From NCBI GenBank assembly GCA_021732085.1, contig JAKFVQ010000003.1, positions 1-64,000 of the forward strand: DNA of 64,000 nt, written 5' to 3'. The notes beneath the pieces were generated by a model. That model had not been told where the DNA came from and searched no databases. It was given only the letters and a program-made list of their open reading frames with translations. Positions 61,614 to 64,000 of this stretch are shown in pieces (the first letter of the stretch is position 1; every line of letters begins with the position of its first letter). Origin of the DNA: Candidatus Obscuribacterales bacterium. GTDB lineage: Bacteria > Cyanobacteriota > Vampirovibrionia > Obscuribacterales > Obscuribacteraceae. The position numbers were made by a program, and so were the translations under genes.

Positions 61614-62144
61614 ATGAGTGGAGCTAATGGATCCGGAACATACGCCGTATTCGACACAACACTTGGTTCATTTACAATTCGTTTGTTCGAGAAGGAATGT
61701 CCAAATACCGTCGGTAACTTTGTGGGTTTAGCCACTGGTGACAAGGAATGGACAGATCCAAAATCTGGTGGAAAGGTCAAAAAGCCGTTTTATAACGGAT
61801 TGATTTTCCATCGCGTCATCAACGGTTTCATGATTCAGGGCGGATGTCCTGAAGGCAGCGGCAGAGGTGGCCCCGGCTACAGATTCGCCGATGAATTCAA
61901 TCCGAACTTGAAACATACCAAGGAAGGTATTCTCTCTATGGCGAATGCTGGACCGAACACCAACGGCAGCCAGTTCTTCGTCACTCTAGGACCGACGCCT
62001 CACCTGGATAACAGACATTCTGTTTTTGGTGAAGTTGTCGAAGGAATGGATGTGGTTAAAAAGATCGGCACCACACCTTGCGGTCCCGGTGATCGTCCGA
62101 AAACTGACGTAGTCATCAACAATGTCAAAATAGAAAACAGGTAG
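61614..62144 (+). CDS. Cytoplasmic cyclophilin-type peptidyl-prolyl isomerase
   Basis: 176 residues, no signal. FHRVINGFMIQGGCP, MANAGPNTNGSQFFVTL and HLDNRHSVFGEVV match the neighbour, implying tandem duplication and split targeting. AGAGGAGG precedes the ATG by six bases. The insert 'DPKSGGKVKKPFYNG' is shared by both copies. Confidence 0.95.
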   Translation: MSGANGSGTYAVFDTTLGSFTIRLFEKECPNTVGNFVGLATGDKEWTDPKSGGKVKKPFYNGLIFHRVINGFMIQGGCPEGSGRGGPGYRFADEFNPNLKHTKEGILSMANAGPNTNGSQFFVTLGPTPHLDNRHSVFGEVVEGMDVVKKIGTTPCGPGDRPKTDVVINNVKIENR

Positions 62145-62161
62145 TGAAAAGGACTGTAGGT

Positions 62162-62449
62162 ATGCGCATTCCATTTGTCTCGTACCTGCTCTCCATATCA
62201 CTTTTAGTTGCCTGTTTTATCAGTGGTATTGATTTAGCCTCGGCGGCGGACGACCTTGCTACGGTCCGCGCCGAGGCAAATCGGCGTCTTGGGGATCTCC
62301 AATCGGCAGAAAACATGCTGGTTTCTGATATTAATACGTGCAACCAAGAAATTGAAAAATACAATCAAAGAATTGCAGCAAAGCAAGCTGCGCTAAAACA
62401 AGTGCAGGATGAGATCAAGAAAATAGAACTCGCTATGAGGTGGTTTTAG
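62162..62449 (+). CDS. Small exported coiled-coil protein
   Basis: 95 residues from ATG 62162, with AAAGGA eight bases before; a GTG at 62144 is an alternative and overlaps the cyclophilin stop. Signal peptide about 1-28 (ASA), then a single long helix with heptad-like Leu/Ile/Ala spacing, ending in Arg-Trp-Phe. One Cys in the mature part. It sits between cyclophilin and VOC genes in one direction, so probably in one operon. No family recognised. Confidence 0.6.
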   Translation: MRIPFVSYLLSISLLVACFISGIDLASAADDLATVRAEANRRLGDLQSAENMLVSDINTCNQEIEKYNQRIAAKQAALKQVQDEIKKIELAMRWF

Positions 62450-62452
62450 ACC

Positions 62453-63085
62453 ATGGGCACTGTAAGAAGTCTTCGTCCAACAATTTGCTCTAAAAATCGG
62501 GTGGCGATTCCAGCTAAATTGCTGATTGCGTTATGTGCTTTCATGCTCGGTTCGGCTACATCTGCAAGCGCCGCCGAATCCGCAAAAAAGAAGGTCGATC
62601 CAGTTCCTAAAGGGTTTCACACTTTGACCGCGTCGCTTCAATTGAAGAATGCATTTTCTGCGATCGAATACTACAAGAAAGCATTTGGTGCAAAGCAGCT
62701 TGAGTTGTATACAACCTCTGATGGTAAGAAGGTAGTACACGCCGAACTAAAGATTGGCGATTCGATCTTGATGTTGAATGATGATTTCTCCAATAAAGAA
62801 CATCCTGATCAGGTCCAAACAACTTTGCATATGTCCGTGCCTGATGTCGATAAAGCCTTCGAGCAAGCTATCAGCGCCGGAGCAAAGGCAGAAATGCCGC
62901 TTCAAAACATGTTCTGGGGAGACCGCTATGGAGAACTTATAGATCCATTTGGTCAGAGATGGTCGATGTCGAGTCATATCGAAGATGTTGCGCCTGATGA
63001 GATTAATAAGCGGGCACGCGAGTATTTCGAAAAAATGAAAATGACGACTGACGAATCAATTAAGCAGGCAGATACACCAAAGTAA
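62453..63085 (+). CDS. Exported PhnB-like VOC (glyoxalase-fold) protein
   Basis: 210 residues, signal peptide about 1-40 ending in Ala-Ser-Ala, then a VOC/PhnB-like domain (about 50-180): 'AIEYYKKAFGAKQLELY', 'HAELKIGDSILMLNDD', 'WGDRYGELIDPFGQRWSMSSH'. The closing Glu/His-type metal residues of glyoxalases are partly kept, but PhnB-like proteins often lack catalysis. A Glu/Lys-rich C-terminal helix follows. An extracytoplasmic VOC protein is unusual; most are cytoplasmic. Starts three bases after the small coiled-coil gene. Confidence 0.85.
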   Translation: MGTVRSLRPTICSKNRVAIPAKLLIALCAFMLGSATSASAAESAKKKVDPVPKGFHTLTASLQLKNAFSAIEYYKKAFGAKQLELYTTSDGKKVVHAELKIGDSILMLNDDFSNKEHPDQVQTTLHMSVPDVDKAFEQAISAGAKAEMPLQNMFWGDRYGELIDPFGQRWSMSSHIEDVAPDEINKRAREYFEKMKMTTDESIKQADTPK

Positions 63086-63101
63086 TTACTCAATCGACAT
63101 T

Positions 63102-64000
63102 TTATGTACCTGCAAGCGGTGTGCCGCGCGCTTTGAAGATCTTCTGAAGTTCAAGCAAGCAAGTATAGGTCGGAAGCAACCAGATCATTTGCTCGCTTCC
63201 ACATGACTCTTTGGCGCTATCCAGAGCGCGGTCGAGGGAAGGTTCAACTGTGATTTTGTCTGCAGGAACCCCGGCGTACTTCAGTCTCACTGCAAGATCG
63301 TGGCAGCGCGTGCCGCTGACTACAAATGGTCCTGCACACCCGGCTAGCTGCTCGAAGTCAGCGTCCCAGATCCACGACACATCACGCCCATCGGCGTAAT
63401 TATCGTTGAGAGCAATCAAAAACTTTCCTTGGGGATCGCGTGCCGCTGCCTGTAAGGCTTGTGATGCTCCAGCTGGATTCTTGATCAGCTGAATTAGGAT
63501 TTGCTTTCCATCAAGCATAACGCGCTCTGAACGTCCGAATAAAGTGGAGTAAGTGCACAAGCCTTTCTTTATCGCTTCTGCCGGCAGCCCGAGTTTGAAA
63601 GCAAGAGCTGCTGCTGCCAGTGCGTTGTAAACATTGAAGGTACCGGGCAGATTCAACTCAATTTCTATTTTTTGATTCTCGTAATGGAGAGTGAACTGCG
63701 ATCCAGTTGCAAGAACCTTCACATTCTCGGCGAAGACATTTGGTTCTGGGCGCTTATGACCGCACGCACAGCGGTAATGTCCGAGTTGTCCATAAACGAG
63801 CAAATCATACACATATTCATTTCCGCAAGCCGGACAATAGGAAAGCTCTGATGTATTGGCCTCACCAATGTGCTCACGACTTTGCGATTCTCCGCAAGTT
63901 TCGCTTGCCAGATTCTTTATTCCATAAAACAGACGCTCTACATTTGGCACCATCTGGGCTACGTTGGGATCGTCGGCATTCAGGATAGCTGGCGAAGAAT
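63102..64000 (-). CDS. murT: MurT-like Mur ligase, 3' part, cut by window edge
   Basis: The frame is open to the right edge, so the gene is partial. Text just inside the edge (LNADDPNVA) is typical of MurT. The Zn-ribbon inserted in MurT proteins is seen at about 63730-63845: CPACG and then CACGHKRP. The C-terminal DUF1727-type domain follows, with GKFLIALNDNYADGRD, SWIWD and a C-terminal helix. With GatD, MurT amidates the glutamate of lipid II. gatD is not in the window; it may lie beyond. ATG 63953 inside the gene is not the start. Confidence 0.88.
   Translation of the reverse strand, partial: SSPAILNADDPNVAQMVPNVERLFYGIKNLASETCGESQSREHIGEANTSELSYCPACGNEYVYDLLVYGQLGHYRCACGHKRPEPNVFAENVKVLATGSQFTLHYENQKIEIELNLPGTFNVYNALAAAALAFKLGLPAEAIKKGLCTYSTLFGRSERVMLDGKQILIQLIKNPAGASQALQAAARDPQGKFLIALNDNYADGRDVSWIWDADFEQLAGCAGPFVVSGTRCHDLAVRLKYAGVPADKITVEPSLDRALDSAKESCGSEQMIWLLPTYTCLLELQKIFKARGTPLAGT

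Overview
The window looks like a stretch of chromosome from a Gram-negative-type (diderm) bacterium of medium G+C, most likely an uncultured lineage close to the non-photosynthetic Cyanobacteria (Melainabacteria/Vampirovibrionia, for example Obscuribacterales). This is an inference. It rests on a TolC/HlyD/ABC export set together with a MurT-type Mur ligase, many TPR and PAS-kinase proteins of low familiarity, and the absence of close matches to well-known model genomes. About 41 protein genes are supported. I see no tRNA, rRNA, CRISPR array, phage or insertion sequence.

Left part (1-11.2 kb): a secreted alpha/beta hydrolase, carB with a coupled SRPBCC-fold gene, a low-complexity protein, deoC, and a two-gene module of a small DUF5132/PacL-like membrane protein and a heavy-metal-type P-type ATPase. 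The ATPase lacks the phosphorylated Asp and the TGE motif, so it looks like a pseudo-ATPase. A folded RNA leader precedes the module. A TonB-C-terminal-like protein follows.

Signalling block (11.5-31.3 kb): a PHP-domain protein, then two adjacent sensor histidine kinases with complementary defects (one keeps the H-box His but has lost the G1 ATP-binding box; the other has an intact ATP-binding domain but Ser in place of the His), and a secreted protein. A minus-strand pair follows: a 1674-aa SF1 helicase with a C-terminal Vsr/PD-(D/E)xK-like nuclease domain and a protein with a HEPN-like RNDFAH motif, a candidate defence module. Then comes an intact third kinase of the same paralogous family, its CheY-like partner, and a Ser-rich zinc-ribbon membrane protein.

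Middle (31.4-44.3 kb): a kinesin-light-chain-type TPR protein, a GT9 glycosyltransferase, a five-gene minus-strand cluster of Tad-like pseudopilin/VWA proteins ending in a PATAN/DUF4388-like TPR membrane protein, a protein made of four exact-period 98-residue repeats, a dienelactone hydrolase and a PhoD-like phosphatase.

Right part (44.3-64 kb): a type I secretion-like ABC/HlyD/TolC operon next to two unknown exported proteins, a second dienelactone hydrolase, a TPR membrane protein, two overlapping membrane-anchored Ser/Thr kinases, a medium-chain oxidoreductase, two tandem cyclophilins, a small coiled-coil exported protein, a PhnB-like VOC protein and the 3' part of a MurT-like Mur ligase cut by the window edge. 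At least five short REP-like hairpin repeats (core GGGAGCGC...CC...GCCTGC) are scattered through the window, one read in frame inside a gene.
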